Assembly: GCA_001692895.1 (NCBI GenBank)
Contig: KV748176.1
Coordinates: forward strand, 3,224,001-3,288,000
DNA: 64,000 nucleotides
From: Cenococcum geophilum 1.58
Lineage: Eukaryota; Ascomycota; Dothideomycetes; Gloniales; Gloniaceae
Direction of reading: 5' to 3'
Shown here: one piece after another, positions 1-10,679 of the stretch
Position numbering within the stretch: position 1 is the first letter of the stretch
Layout of the letters: every line of letters begins with the position of its first letter
Position numbers and translations under genes: made by a program
The notes under the pieces: generated by a model
The model's input: the letters and a program-made list of their open reading frames with translations, nothing else
Told to the model about the DNA's origin: nothing
The model's database searches: none

Positions 1-231
1 CGGTTACTTATTTGGCTGCTTATCTGGTTAGCTATCTAGGTATTAGTCTAGCTACTTCTTTAGCGGCTCGTCTGGCTGCCTTTCTAATTGGATTTTCAGG
101 TATTGGTTTAGCTACTTATCTAACAATTTATCTGGCTGCTTATTTAGCCACTCGTCCAGCTGCTCCCTTAGTTGCTTATTTCTATACTGACCTAGCTATT
201 CGTTCGGTAGCTTATTGACCTACTTATTAGC
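1..231 (-). repeat. Degenerate tandem repeat encoding a Gln/Leu/Lys-rich stretch
   Basis: The plus strand repeats variants of 'ctggctgcttatctag' at short intervals. Read on the minus strand, one frame gives a rhythmic Leu, Gln, Lys, Asp and Tyr-rich peptide with stops only where RIP would convert Gln codons. It directly continues the frame of the relic at 232-561, so it is probably that protein's repetitive C-terminal part. The open plus-strand reading is hydrophobic, repetitive and most likely a shadow. The repeat runs off the window start. Confidence 0.5.
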
Positions 232-561
232 CTATTCTACTAGCTGCTTATTTAACGCGAGCTCTCCTAAGGAAGAGAATATTAAGGTTTTATCTAACAT
301 ATTAACACCATTAGGTAGGTTATCTAAGATAGATTTCTCTAATCTAACGTGTTGGTCTAGATCCTGCATCATTTTATTAATTAGAGCGAAGGTTAAACTA
401 GGATCAGTCCAGTCACCTTTAAACTCTTCTAGATTTAAGCGGTCTGCGCTAAGAGTAGGCTTATATAGAAAATTCTGGAGCAGGATATTATCTATATCCA
501 TATTGTTAACGGAAGTGTCCATATTTTTAAGGACTATATTTATAGCTTTAACCATAGCCAC
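232..561 (-). pseudogene. Unrecognised protein relic, C-terminal part
   Basis: A 109-codon open stretch on the minus strand reads as an acidic, helical soluble protein (for example ADRLNLEEFKGDW and MMQDLDQHVRLEKSILDNLP). It contains no motif I recognise. The frame continues beyond its stop into the Gln/Leu-rich repeat at 1-231, interrupted only at RIP-type stops, so the true protein was longer at its C-terminus. The internal Met at 561 is unlikely to be the original start, because coding-like sequence may extend upstream. A fossil host gene and part of a mobile element are both possible. Confidence 0.4.
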
Positions 562-574
562 GTCTAAGCCGTAA

Positions 575-3280
575 TTGTATCGGAAGTTATCTATATAAGG
601 AGAGAGAATGTTGGCTTCCTAAGATCCGGATATTAGGTTAGGTTTAGTAAAAATAAGATCTTTAGGGTTTACTATTAGGGGATCTCAAATCTATTCCAGA
701 AAGACATGGTCTATAAGGGTAAACATATTAAATAAGTTGTTTATATTAGAGGTAGAACTCTTTTAACATAATAGTTAGAAGTTATAGTTAATAGTTATTA
801 GATACGGTTGAGACAAAAAAAGGCTAACTTAATAGCTTAAGTAGGGTTTCCTTATTCTAGTTATAACATTTACTATACCATATAATATTAGCCTCTGCAC
901 TAGACACAGAACAATAGAGGTAGTGCTATAGGGGGGGACGGTATCAGCTAGCCGCGTCCTTCTCTGCGAACTTCTAAGCCAACTATCTAGGAATATCTCT
1001 CTGGATCTTCTCTAGGCCGCTTATAGGTAGCTTCTTCATACAACCTCTAAAGTTTGCCGTAGAACGCTTATTAAACGTATAAAAATCCGTTCAAACCATA
1101 GCTGTACCGGAAAGTTCATTTAATTAGATATATAATGGATCTATTGCCGCCGTAGAGACATAAGACAACTAGGCAAGATCGACAAATGCCAATAAACTAG
1201 CCTAGATATCCTAAAGAAGAAACAATTCGGATAATACAATCTTCTTTAAAACAGTACCGCCGTAATAACGAGGCGTAATTTTATACTCTCCGCCGGCTAA
1301 GGCCGTCCGCCTATAATCTCTTATCGTTATTAGCACTTATATAGGATTTAAGACACTATAAGTGCATAAAGTGTAATATAAAGAGAAATATAAAGTCCGT
1401 ATAAAGCCTTAGAGGCTTATACTGCCTTATGCCTTTATATATAAATTAGGCTCGCGCTATCTATACCTAAAACCCTAAGAGTAACTTCTTCATTACCTAA
1501 TACCATTGGCATTTCTATCTTTAAATAAATGGAGGATTTAAAGGATCCACAGCGTAATAGTAATGGCTTACCACTTAGGGAACGTTTAGGGTGCCCTTTT
1601 AACTTAAGGGATATGCCGTATAAGGGATATATAGTAATTATTAGACCGTAAGTTCTTATATAAAACAGCGTTTAAGTTTACAGGCTAATACCATCTCTAA
1701 TTATTTTACGGCATAACAATAGGCCGCAGAATTAAGGTACGCCGAAATGTTATAAACCCTTTATTCGCGGTAAGCTGACGAAGAGAAACTAAGATGTTTA
1801 TTATAGCTTTATAAGGATGTTTCCAAGCCCTATAATAAAGAAGTTAGTCTTAAGGGAGAGACAGGTATACAACATAGCTTTAACTCGGGATTATAATTCT
1901 AGGTAGAATATAAACCTCAGAATCTTACGGCGCAAGAAATCCTTCGCATTGTCTTTCTAAGCGGTGGTAATTCTAAAAATCTTATATCCTTATTATATAC
2001 ACCTAATAGCAGCTTTTACAGGAACGCTATGGAGAGCGGCTTATATATAGCTTACTATAACTAGCCCTAACAAATAATCGTGGAATGGAACCACGAATGG
2101 CTTCATATTAGGGAGCTTTAGCATAGATCTCGTTCAGCGTTCCTAAAGTACATAGGTGCTTTACTTATAGTCACAGTTTTATCTACCATTAAATGGTTTA
2201 TATAGTTTATGCAGCTAATTATATAACATTTAATATTCGCAAAACTATCCCAACGTTTTTTTTTTTCAATTTTCCTGTACGCAATGCTTTAATCTCTCGT
2301 TTCTTAAGCTAAATTAAACTCGCGGCTCTCAGAACCTAGTTATTTCCTTAGGTGCTGTTTAATATCTTAAATCAGAGCATAATGCGGTAGTTACCCCCCT
2401 TTTCTATCGCCTAAATGAGGTTTTCTACGGCGTGCAGTGCGTAGCCCTCGCTCTTTTAATCCTACCGCATCTGATTTAGAATCTCTAGCAGAGATCACCT
2501 GCCAAATATATTAACTAGCGATTTCTATATAGTTTATCATATTATACCTATGCATTAAGTGCCTTAATCTCTAATTTCAAGCTTTAAATCTCTTTATTTA
2601 ACTATTCCTCTTCCATTCTATGCTAATCCAGAGCAGCGTAAGCCCCTTAATATACTATAGACCATTCTAAGACTTATTCGGTTTATTTCCATAAAGCGTT
2701 ATCGGCCTCAACACGGCGCTCAATTTCGGCCTAAAGTTCGGTTCATGTTTAATTGTAAGCCCAAATTTCGCCTTGCAAGAGCTGCGATAGCTAAAAGTAT
2801 TAATTTGCAGTAGGGATCATCTAAATAGTTATACTTACTCTGTCGGAGTTTGCTATATCTTACGAGAAGGTAACATTGCCAGGTAAGAGCTGTGGGTAAG
2901 GCTGTAAATAAGAGGCGGGAGTATCCATAGTATGCTCAGAAGGTACTAAAATAGTCGAGCTATTATTACGTGTTTCCCATTAACGGCTAGATAGTATACT
3001 TTAAAGAAATGGGTGTCTAGGCATATAATTATATTCTATAGTTTGTTAAAGACGGTAGAAAAGAAATACTTTACAATGCAAAAATATAACGGTTAAATAC
3101 TTTATACAATTCGCGTAATTTTGAAATTAGTAAAAGCGAATTTTTATTTTTAAATATATTTTTTGTATTTGTTATTAAAAGCGCCGAAGCCATATAAATA
3201 ATTTTAGACCCCTGCGCCTAGTATAGATTTTATTAATATAAATAAAGAAACTGTTTCTAACTACTAGTGGCCACAGATTA
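575..3280. other. RIP-degraded AT-rich sequence without a recognisable gene
   Basis: About 2.7 kb with stops in every frame, very high TpA, and no TIR or LTR pair that I can see. Short coherent coding-like patches exist on the plus strand around 1790-2220 (for example RMFPSPIIKKLVLRERQVYN), separated by RIP-type stops. This suggests an old repeated gene or element. I cannot name a family. A T-run lies near 2259-2266. Confidence 0.5.
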
Positions 3281-3289
3281 TATAAGTCT

Positions 3290-4560
3290 TGCCACCAGCA
3301 CTAAAACTTTCCCTATAAACTTCCAACCCCTAATAATATAGAGAGCAGCTTAATTTTAAAGCGCTTAAAAGTGGCTAAAGTAACCAAAGATATAGAAAGC
3401 CCAAAGCGCGTAAAGGTTTTGGAAGAAGCTTTCTAGCGTCACCCTCGGCCGCAAGGTTATAAAGTCCCTACTAAGGCAGCAGTCCCTACTAAGGCAGCAC
3501 TTCTACAAAATTCCTTAAAGCGTATTAAGCTTCCACCAACTAGCTAAAATCCCAATCGCAGTGTCTCTAGCTCCCTACTCGTGCCTTTTAATGCAAATCC
3601 GGACTTAAACATATAGCCTAGCAGTCCTTAAAGAGCTCTAATGCGTCTTAAAGATCTTATACAAGGAAATCAGCTATAGATAATTTATATTAACAAGGGC
3701 ACAAATGGAATAGTAATAGTAAAGAGGCTAGAAGCGAAGAAAGGCAAGGCAAAACTCGCAATATTTTAACTACTTTATTACAGAAACGTTTCTCAAATTA
3801 GTTAAGTATTTTTGGATAACGATTGGATATACCTCAGCTATAAATATTCTCGTTTTACTCTAAAGGAAATTCTTTATATTTATATACGTCTCTAGAAACG
3901 GCATATATAAGTTATTACAATATTAGTAAGTTAAAACGTTATTAGAGCTTGTTAAAGCACTAAATTAGTATAGATCTTTAATGCGATTAAGCATATTAGT
4001 ATAGTAGGGTTACTTCACAGATCCGTTACTCTAAAAGCAGTTAGAATTTGCGGCCGTAGTAGGTGTGTCCTTTCATATAGCCACCCTAATTAATTCTACC
4101 TTTATATTAAAATCTAACATTTTATAGCTAATTTCGAAGATTATACCTAGCAATTAGCGTCCTTAACGTTAAACTTAGACCTAGAATAACTTAGACTTAT
4201 AGTGCTTTAATATATAGACAGGCGGCCGTGGAAAGACCCTCGCGAAGTTAACTTTATTAGATAACAAAGGGCAAAGAATAGGGTTTTTGGTCTTAAATAG
4301 CCGGATAGGTGGAGCGGATATAAAGTTTTAATTAACTTTTTAGACGAGCTTTTTAATACTAAGAAGCTAGCAATTATAAAGTTAGACAAACCAGTATATT
4401 ACACCAGCCTTAATATTTGCAGACTACTTACTATAAAAGCACCTATATATATCACAATATAACCCTAACTACTTTTACCTACTGCCATTCGTTAAGCTTG
4501 TTTCACTAGAGTGTTTTAAGCTTTGGCGCGCATTAAAGGATAGCTTAGTTAAGTAAAAGG
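3290..4560 (+). pseudogene. Protein-kinase-like domain relic
   Basis: One plus-strand frame stays coherent through most of this stretch, with stops mainly where RIP would hit Gln or Trp codons. After a basic, Pro/Ser-rich N-terminal part (PTKAALLQNSLKRIKLPP) comes a kinase-lobe pattern: INKGTNGIVIVKRLEAKKG resembles the glycine loop and the beta-3 Lys. Then NVSQISQVFLDNDWIYLSYKYS-like residues resemble the 'HPNIV..YEVF....IYLVYEY' hinge region, and further on a 'PDRWSGYKVLINFLDELF' C-lobe pattern. I could not find HRD or DFG motifs, so it may descend from a pseudokinase family. An 18-bp unit (gtccctactaaggcagca) is duplicated at about 3463-3498. The kinase assignment rests on family pattern memory and is tentative. 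Confidence 0.45.
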
Positions 4561-4645
4561 GATGGTTTAGATATACTTAGTTTATAAAATATAAAATATT
4601 ATATTTTGTAATATTTAAATTTAATAATATTTAAGATTATTTATA

Positions 4646-5243
4646 TATAACGGGGTTTTTATAAACACCCTAGTTTTAACCAAGCTAGCGTACTATAAAG
4701 GCTCAGTCAATAGAATAGGATTCTATTGATAGCTTGTAAACGAGAATTCCAAGATAAGGACTAGAAGAAGGTCGAGGAAAGGACACTATTACGGCACTAA
4801 TCGCGCATAACCTGGATAGGGCCTAGTTAGAGGGGTTCGCTTACGCCTTAGCGCAGTATATAGACGTGTCCTTTTCACGACCTTCTTTTGCTCCTTATCT
4901 TGATATCCAAGTCTATAGACATTACAATTATACAGGCTTACATACGTTCTTTACGGCGCTCGTGCCTTAATTGCCTCATCGCTATAACAGACACGTCTAT
5001 ATATATGGCGCCAAGGCTCGGCTCCGCCAAGCCCCTAACTAGGGTCTGTAACAGTGCCGTAACATATACCACCTACTATTTTAAGTAAAGTTTTATTGTT
5101 TTACTAAAATTAAAGTAACACATATATTTAAAAGGCGGTGTGTTATACTAAGGCTTACCTAGGCGTAATAGATATAACTTAGGTAAAGCTTTAATGTTCC
5201 TTTTAGTTAAAACTAAAGGTGTTAGTCAAAATCCCATTACCTA
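4646..5243 (-). mobile_element. TIR element (MITE family A), copy 1, carrying a nested insertion
   Basis: The ends are inverted repeats of the type TA-GGTAACGGGGTTTT...ACCCTAGTTTTAACC. The same unit occurs in the opposite orientation at 63474-63695. TA next to both termini fits a TA target duplication, as in mariner/pogo-type MITEs. The left terminus is slightly eroded. The interior includes a shared stretch with 'aaaggcggtgtgtt' and 'taaggcttacctaggcg'. This copy is about 370 bp longer than the other because a second element is inserted near its left end. No transposase is encoded. Confidence 0.75.
4693..5066. mobile_element. Nested inverted-repeat element inside MITE A
   Basis: The 222-bp copy at 63474-63695 runs uninterrupted where this copy has about 374 extra bases, so the insertion is shown by comparison. 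TA flanks both sides. Inside it, 37-bp arms at 4750-4786 and 4866-4902 are near-perfect inverted repeats (core agaaggtcg...aaaggacac). A second, weaker inverted pair relates the 'ttacggcact...tagacgtgtc' section near 4790-4870 to the reverse complement of about 4995-5060. It has no coding capacity, so it is a non-autonomous element. The open stretch at 4888-5088 is part of it and not a gene. Confidence 0.6.
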
Positions 5244-5720
5244 CATTATTTTTACTTAGCTTTAAATACTAAAATCTATTAAAATTATTATAGTAAGCGC
5301 TAAAAAAAAAGAAAACAGAAAACAGCTCTATAGCATCCTATTACCTCTAGTAGTTAGCGCAGCTACGTCTACACGGCCTTTTATAGGGGAAGTTTTAGTA
5401 TTTTTGCAGTTTAAGGGAAAGTTAATAAAACACGCTAACCATTAGACACGTCAGGAGGCCGTAATATAAATTTATATTTCACGCCTATAACCACGCGCGT
5501 TTATAAATATAAATAACAATTTAGTCTAGGTAAGGGGCAAGCAATTTAATTATTTTTGTAATAAAGAGTTATATAATATCTTAAAGGAGTCCGTAGAGTA
5601 TTACCTAACAATCAGTCTTAGATCACTTTTAGTCTTTAAATCTTTTAACGTCTTTAATCCTTTATTTACTATAAACACTCTTTCTCTACAATAGATTATT
5701 CTAATAACTTTCTTTTAGGA
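5244..5720. other. AT-rich intergenic sequence
   Basis: RIP-degraded sequence between MITE A and the next relic. It contains an A-run near 5304-5312 and nothing else I can identify. Confidence 0.5.
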
Positions 5721-6244
5721 ATGGAATCTTAGAATTTTAATAACACAACCGTTACTATAACGCCAATGAAACTTAATCCGGAAGCCGAAGACTTCACTCT
5801 TTACTCCCTATCTATAAGCGAAATTAAAAGATTTTGTTCCCACATACCTCTAATCGACTGGCTTTAACGAGATACCATAGAATTAAACCTATTTTAAGGC
5901 GACTTAGCTAAATCTAATGACCTTTACAAGCAAGTAGAAGACCTTACTAGGTATAATATTAAAATCTATATCTATTAATCCTAGAGCCCTAATATAAAAG
6001 CAGACAAGTAAGTGAGACGCAGGCTATAACCGAGTGTTTAAGACGCGACCTTAATACCTTAAAGGATTGGATTCGCCAGATAGCAGAGTTTAAAAAGACA
6101 ATGGCTAAAAGTTTTCGCCAAATTGCAGAGAATAAAAGTCTTAACCATATGGGAGAGGCAGAAAAGACAATAGCTGAAATTGCGGGAGCTCTTAGTAACG
6201 AGCACACCAATAGAGACCAATCTACTCACAAGGCAAGTCAATAG
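5721..6244 (+). pseudogene. Small coiled-coil protein relic, function unknown
   Basis: An ATG at 5721 begins a coherent frame (MES.NFNNTTVTITPMKL, then PEAEDFTLYSLSISEIKRF). A second frame from about 6020 gives a heptad-like helical stretch (LRRDLNTLKDWIRQIAEF and MAKSFRQIAENKSLNHMGEA), ending in TAG at 6242-6244. The frame change near 6010 coincides with a GTAAGT-like site, so an intron or a frameshift could explain it. In-frame stops lie at Gln/Trp-type codons. The two minus-strand ORFs over 5989-6247 are shadows. It resembles no enzyme I know. Confidence 0.4.
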
Positions 6245-6409
6245 CATAAAGCTATTAGAGGAAGCTTTCTAGTTATTTAATTACATGTCTTGTATCTGCT
6301 CGCGTATAATATAATAGTTAAAATCACTTCTAAGTTTTAATTAGTAGCTAAATAGTTTTAGCCTACGTGGAAAAAAATTCCTATAGTTTTTAATGCGGTA
6401 AGGCTATTC
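6245..6409. other. Short AT-rich gap
   Basis: Nothing recognisable between the relic and the palindrome array. Confidence 0.4.
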
Positions 6410-7400
6410 CATTTATACGGGAAGGCATTTTTTAGTAAATGGGAGTTATATAGGACTCCGTTCTGTATAGGAACTAAAAAAGCTAAAATTAAAAGTTTAA
6501 GGGGTACTTAATCCGTATGGGATTAGCAGAGTTACTTAAATAGAATTACTTAGTATTTTCGTCCGTACGGGTATAAAAAAAATTTAAATTTAAAAGTCTA
6601 AGGGTACTAAGTCCGTATGGGATTAGTAGGTTTGCTTAAAATTAATTATTTAGTATTTTTATCCGTATGGGAATTATAATAAAACAGCGTACGGAAATTA
6701 TAAATAAAAAGGATTTCTACTAAAAATCCCATACGGGATATTTTCTTTTACACTTATGTATTAAAAATAAGATAGAGAAACTGGAACTTTATTATTCTAC
6801 GGGATGGCGTAGAAAATAAGAAAAGAAAAGCCACTAATTTTAAATAGTTTTAAACAAAGTTCCGTACGGGATAGAAAATAATAAAAGTTTTAGTTTTATA
6901 GCCACTTTTCCCGCATAGGAGGATGCCGAAAGAGGTATTTAAAAGCTGGATATAAGAAGAGAATTTTAGTAGAAATCCCGTATAAAATATTATATTTTAT
7001 AAATATTTTTTTAAAATGGAACACAACTTTCAGCTTCTATAAAAATTTTTATTAAATTATTCCGTATAGGAGGATGTCAAAAGAGGTATTTAAAAGCTGG
7101 ATATAAAAAGAGAATTTTAGTAGAAATCCCGTATAAAATATTATCTTTTATAAATGTATTTTTAAAATAGAACACAAATTCTAGTTTCTATAAGATTTTT
7201 TATTAAATTATTCCGTATAGGATATTATAGGAAATAGGATATAAAATCTAGGTAATTAAATTTTAATATAGGATTAAAATATAGTAGATTATTATATTTA
7301 TTAGCCGTTTATACTATATAGGATAAAATTAAAAACGGCACTAAAGATCTAGTAGTCAAAGGAGTTATATATAAAAGTTCCCTATAGGATAAATAATCTA
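6410..7400. repeat. Array of CCCGTACGGGA-type palindromes
   Basis: About fifteen copies of a palindrome related to TCCCGTACGGGA (variants ccgtatggga, cccatacggga, ccgtatagga, cccgtataaa) recur roughly every 30-100 bp over about 1 kb. The variation is mostly C-to-T and G-to-A. Two higher-order tandem repeats are visible: a unit of about 100 bp at 6487-6675 with two palindromes per unit, and a 151-bp unit at 6911-7220 repeated twice. There is no coding sequence. It may be a satellite or the remains of repeatedly inserted small palindromic elements. Confidence 0.7.
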
Positions 7401-7438
7401 TTAGTTAGAAGAGTTATAAATATACGTCTATACGTATA

Positions 7439-9250
7439 ATGGCAAGAAAACGAGCAAGATTATTAGATTTAGGGGAGACTAGAAATGTACATGGTTAGTA
7501 TTGCCTCTATTATACTACTTATAGCTAAAGGATATAGTGCTGGCGTTAGAACAACGTATAAACGCTCTAGTAGAGTTAGAGATATAACGGCACTCAGATT
7601 GCCTAGAGCAACTAGAGGAGTTGCGGGCCTTTATAAGACGTTCCCAAATCCATACTAAAAGGATAAAAATTGAAGATAATAATTGATACCGTACGCAAGA
7701 TGACTTATTTTCTAAGTATAAAACTTACGGCCTCTAGCGGGGAAAGATCTAAGAACTCCTCTTAAATCCGTCGCATGCATAATAGCGTTATAAGTTTTTT
7801 ACTCTCTTATTAAAGAAGCTTATACAAAGAAGAATTGTAAGCCGTTCTTTAATAATAAGTTAGTAGCGCGTTACTAATAAATGCAGTTCATCTTGGTTAG
7901 AGAAGTATGCTTAAAGGTGTTAACTTTAAGCGTCTGGCTCAGAATATAACAAGATATAACTAAAATAGGCTATAAACAGCGAGGTTTGTTCCTTAGAAAG
8001 AAATAAGATTAAGGACTTATATAATTTCTTTGCAGTACAATAGGACTTTAGCTTCGGCATTTATTCTAGGATACGGCTTAAAGCTATAGAGGATAGTTAT
8101 ATAAAGGTGGCTAGATCTAAATTAATAAGATAGTAATTGGAATATAATAGTGAGTAAGGGTATAATATAAATATTACAAAAATACTGGCTCTAAAGCAAA
8201 TAGAATTTAAGATTTAGGAATCTAGAAAGTTTAGAGGAGCCTTTATATAAAATTCTTGCACGCGTTACGGCAAATATAAAAGTACCTACTTACAGATTAT
8301 CTATAGGAGAACTGCTACGCTTCCCCACCACTTAGAAACAGATACATAATACCGCGACATAACGTGGAGAGAAATCCTAAAACGGTTAAGAATATGCATC
8401 AAAGTAGTAGAATCAACTCTTAGATAATAAAAGCCCTATATTTAATAACTCTTATTAAACACCCCCTTTAAGACTTACTTCCTGCACTTATAGATTTAAG
8501 CTTATAAAGCGATACCATATTTAGTAATAATCTATCCTAGAACACTGCTTAAGGACCTATAAGGATTATTAGTAAGTTTTCTAAGGTTAACGAAGGTGAT
8601 ATATATAATTTAATATTATTAAAAAACTATACTTCTATATAACCTAGGGGCATAGAGCTTTATAGCTATTTCCACTAAGTATTTTAGAGGTACGTAGTAC
8701 GCGGCACTTATAATAGAAAGCATAGCTGCCTGCACTAAGGCGTTATATACTAAGCGCTGGGCTTAAATTAAGACCGAATAAGCCTATTTGCGCATTAGCC
8801 ACCGTAATCTAGCGTTTGGTGTAAATTAATGGTTTTAATAACTTTATAAGCTTAAAGAGCCCCCAAGGGGCTGTGTAGTTAATCTGCCGAGGGTTAAAGC
8901 ATTTAATAAGAAGCTGCAAAACTCGGGTGTCTTATTAAGATATGTTATATCTATATAGAGTGCCACAAACTCCATAAATAGAGCCTAAGTAATTGGATGG
9001 TACCCCTTATAGGTTAAACACTGCCTTTAAATAGGCTCTAGAACCTAGACGTAGGAACGCCTTAGGGTTAGTAGTATAATTATAGACTAACAGATGTCCC
9101 GCGTCCTTAATAATAGCATAGTTTCCCAAATAAGCCACTAAGACCTAAGTGAATAAGAAACCTGTTAAGATAAGCCTTATGCTTAAGGAATAACACCTCT
9201 AGCGGCAAAAAATTATACCTTAGTAGTTTATATAACGTAACTTTCGGAGT
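7439..9250 (+). pseudogene. Unrecognised protein relic starting MARKRARLLDLGE
   Basis: An ATG at 7439 opens a basic N-terminus (MARKRARLLDLGETRNVHG), followed by a coherent but repeatedly interrupted frame. Further coding-like patches are around 8190-8400 (RRTATLPHHLETDTQYRDI), 8440-8600 and 8640-8800. Frame switches between patches suggest introns or indels. I see no catalytic or domain motif. The end is not defined. The next relic starts at 9398 in the same orientation. Confidence 0.35.
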
Positions 9251-9289
9251 AATATACTCAAAGGCATAGTTAGAGCTCTACGCTGTATA

Positions 9290-9397
9290 AAAGAGATATT
9301 GCCTTGCTGTTTATTCCTCCTCTATATCCTTTATCCCTCTTCTATTCTCTAAACTCTTTCAGCTCTAGTATATATTAATCTCACAACCCTACCGATA
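9290..9397 (+). promoter_or_regulatory. Pyrimidine-rich leader before a fungal-type start
   Basis: A CT-rich stretch (tcctcctctatatcctttatccctcttctattctc) in short runs precedes the ATG at 9398, as is common at filamentous fungal promoters and 5' leaders. This is composition only. Confidence 0.35.
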
Positions 9398-10106
9398 ATG
9401 TCTTTTATAGTTAAATAACAGCCGCAGACTTCTAATCCTAAATAGAAGCAAACATCCTCCGTGCCCGATTAATTATTTAATATAGTTTCTTTATATAGCA
9501 GCGGCGGTAATACCATCGTAGATAAGACCATATACGCCGCCAAGGCATATAATAGTAAGGCCAATGCCTAAGTTCTAGTAATTAGTTTATAATATTATTA
9601 ATATAATTATAGGGGTAAACTTGAAGAACGAATCTCGTTTTAGGAATGTTAGCGGAATTACCTATACTAGGGTTATAAACAAAAGCTTAGAGTTTCTCGT
9701 ATTATAGAAGCCCAAGTAGGTGTCCGTAGTGGAGTATTGTAAAGGCCTAGAGTACCTAGCATACGTCGTTATTAACGATAATGATAGTACGGCGTTGGCA
9801 TGTTAGGACCCTACTTAGGAGCCACCCATAAATCTACCACACGATAAGATTTAATCATACTACACTCGGGAACCGACTTAACTTAATCGACATGCTAAAA
9901 TATATAAAGAGCTTAAATAGATAATAAGAGGTAAAGCGGGGGAGCCTAAAGGCCGGAGGCAAGGATACTAGTTAAAAGAGCAGTCTAAGAAGTCGCTAAA
10001 GGAAAGGGGACACAAGCGGAAGGCAGATAAGCTGTTAGAGAAAGCCACACGTAAGTAGAAGGTAGATACTAACATTTGCAACGGAGGTAAGGGGATAGAG
10101 GCTTAA
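9398..10106 (+). pseudogene. Small protein relic with Lys/Arg-rich C-terminus
   Basis: A frame from the ATG at 9398 (MSFIVK.QPQTSNPK.KQTSS) remains coherent to about 10106, about 236 codons, and almost every stop sits where a Gln or Trp codon would be after RIP. Middle section: SSGGNTIVDKTIYAAKAYNS. The C-terminal part becomes strongly basic (KGKGTQAEGR-type and KSLKERGHKRKADKLLEKAT in neighbouring frames), suggesting a nuclear or nucleic-acid-binding tail. The family is unknown. The preceding pyrimidine-rich leader supports this start. Confidence 0.4.
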
Positions 10107-10679
10107 TAGTAATATAATGGGAGACGAAGCTAAATTTAATTCAATTAAACTATCACGGAATATTGCACAAATTGTTAACACGGGGAAACCACGTAATTAA
10201 GTTAAGTAGCTTAATAATCCAAAATAATACTAGGCTCTTCTCCCTATCTTTCTGGTAAGTTTTATTAAGATTACTAACCTCTAATATATAATTATACTAA
10301 TGCCCAAAAGCCTCTAATTAGCCAAGTAGTAATTCTGAAGGCTTAGTTAGTATAATAGTAGGAAGAATAACTGGTTTCTAAACCATCTTTATATTAACAC
10401 TCTTGTCCTAAAAAGAGCGTACTTAACCTAGAGTCTCCTAATATAGCTTCCCCCGAAATAATAGGAGGGTGGGTCCATCTAGGGCTGCTACTAATAGAAA
10501 TAAGACTTGGTTCTAAGAGCGAGTAGTAAAAACCAAATATATAACTATTGGATTCTTTAGTAACTTACGCACTTATATTAAAGTCACTTATGCTAACTAC
10601 TGGGAGACTTAGGCAAGCAGCTTAATTGGCATCTAAAGAGGAAAGACAATTGGAACTAGTGCCTAAACTATCGCTTTCC
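10107..10679. other. Degraded sequence, possibly the 3' part of the minus-strand relic
   Basis: There is no clear frame. It may belong to the C-terminal or 3' region of the reverse relic that begins at 12098. Confidence 0.35.

Noticed and set aside
5989-6247. Two minus-strand open frames
   Set aside because: They are complements of the coiled-coil frame on the plus strand, and are Leu/Ser-rich as expected of a shadow.
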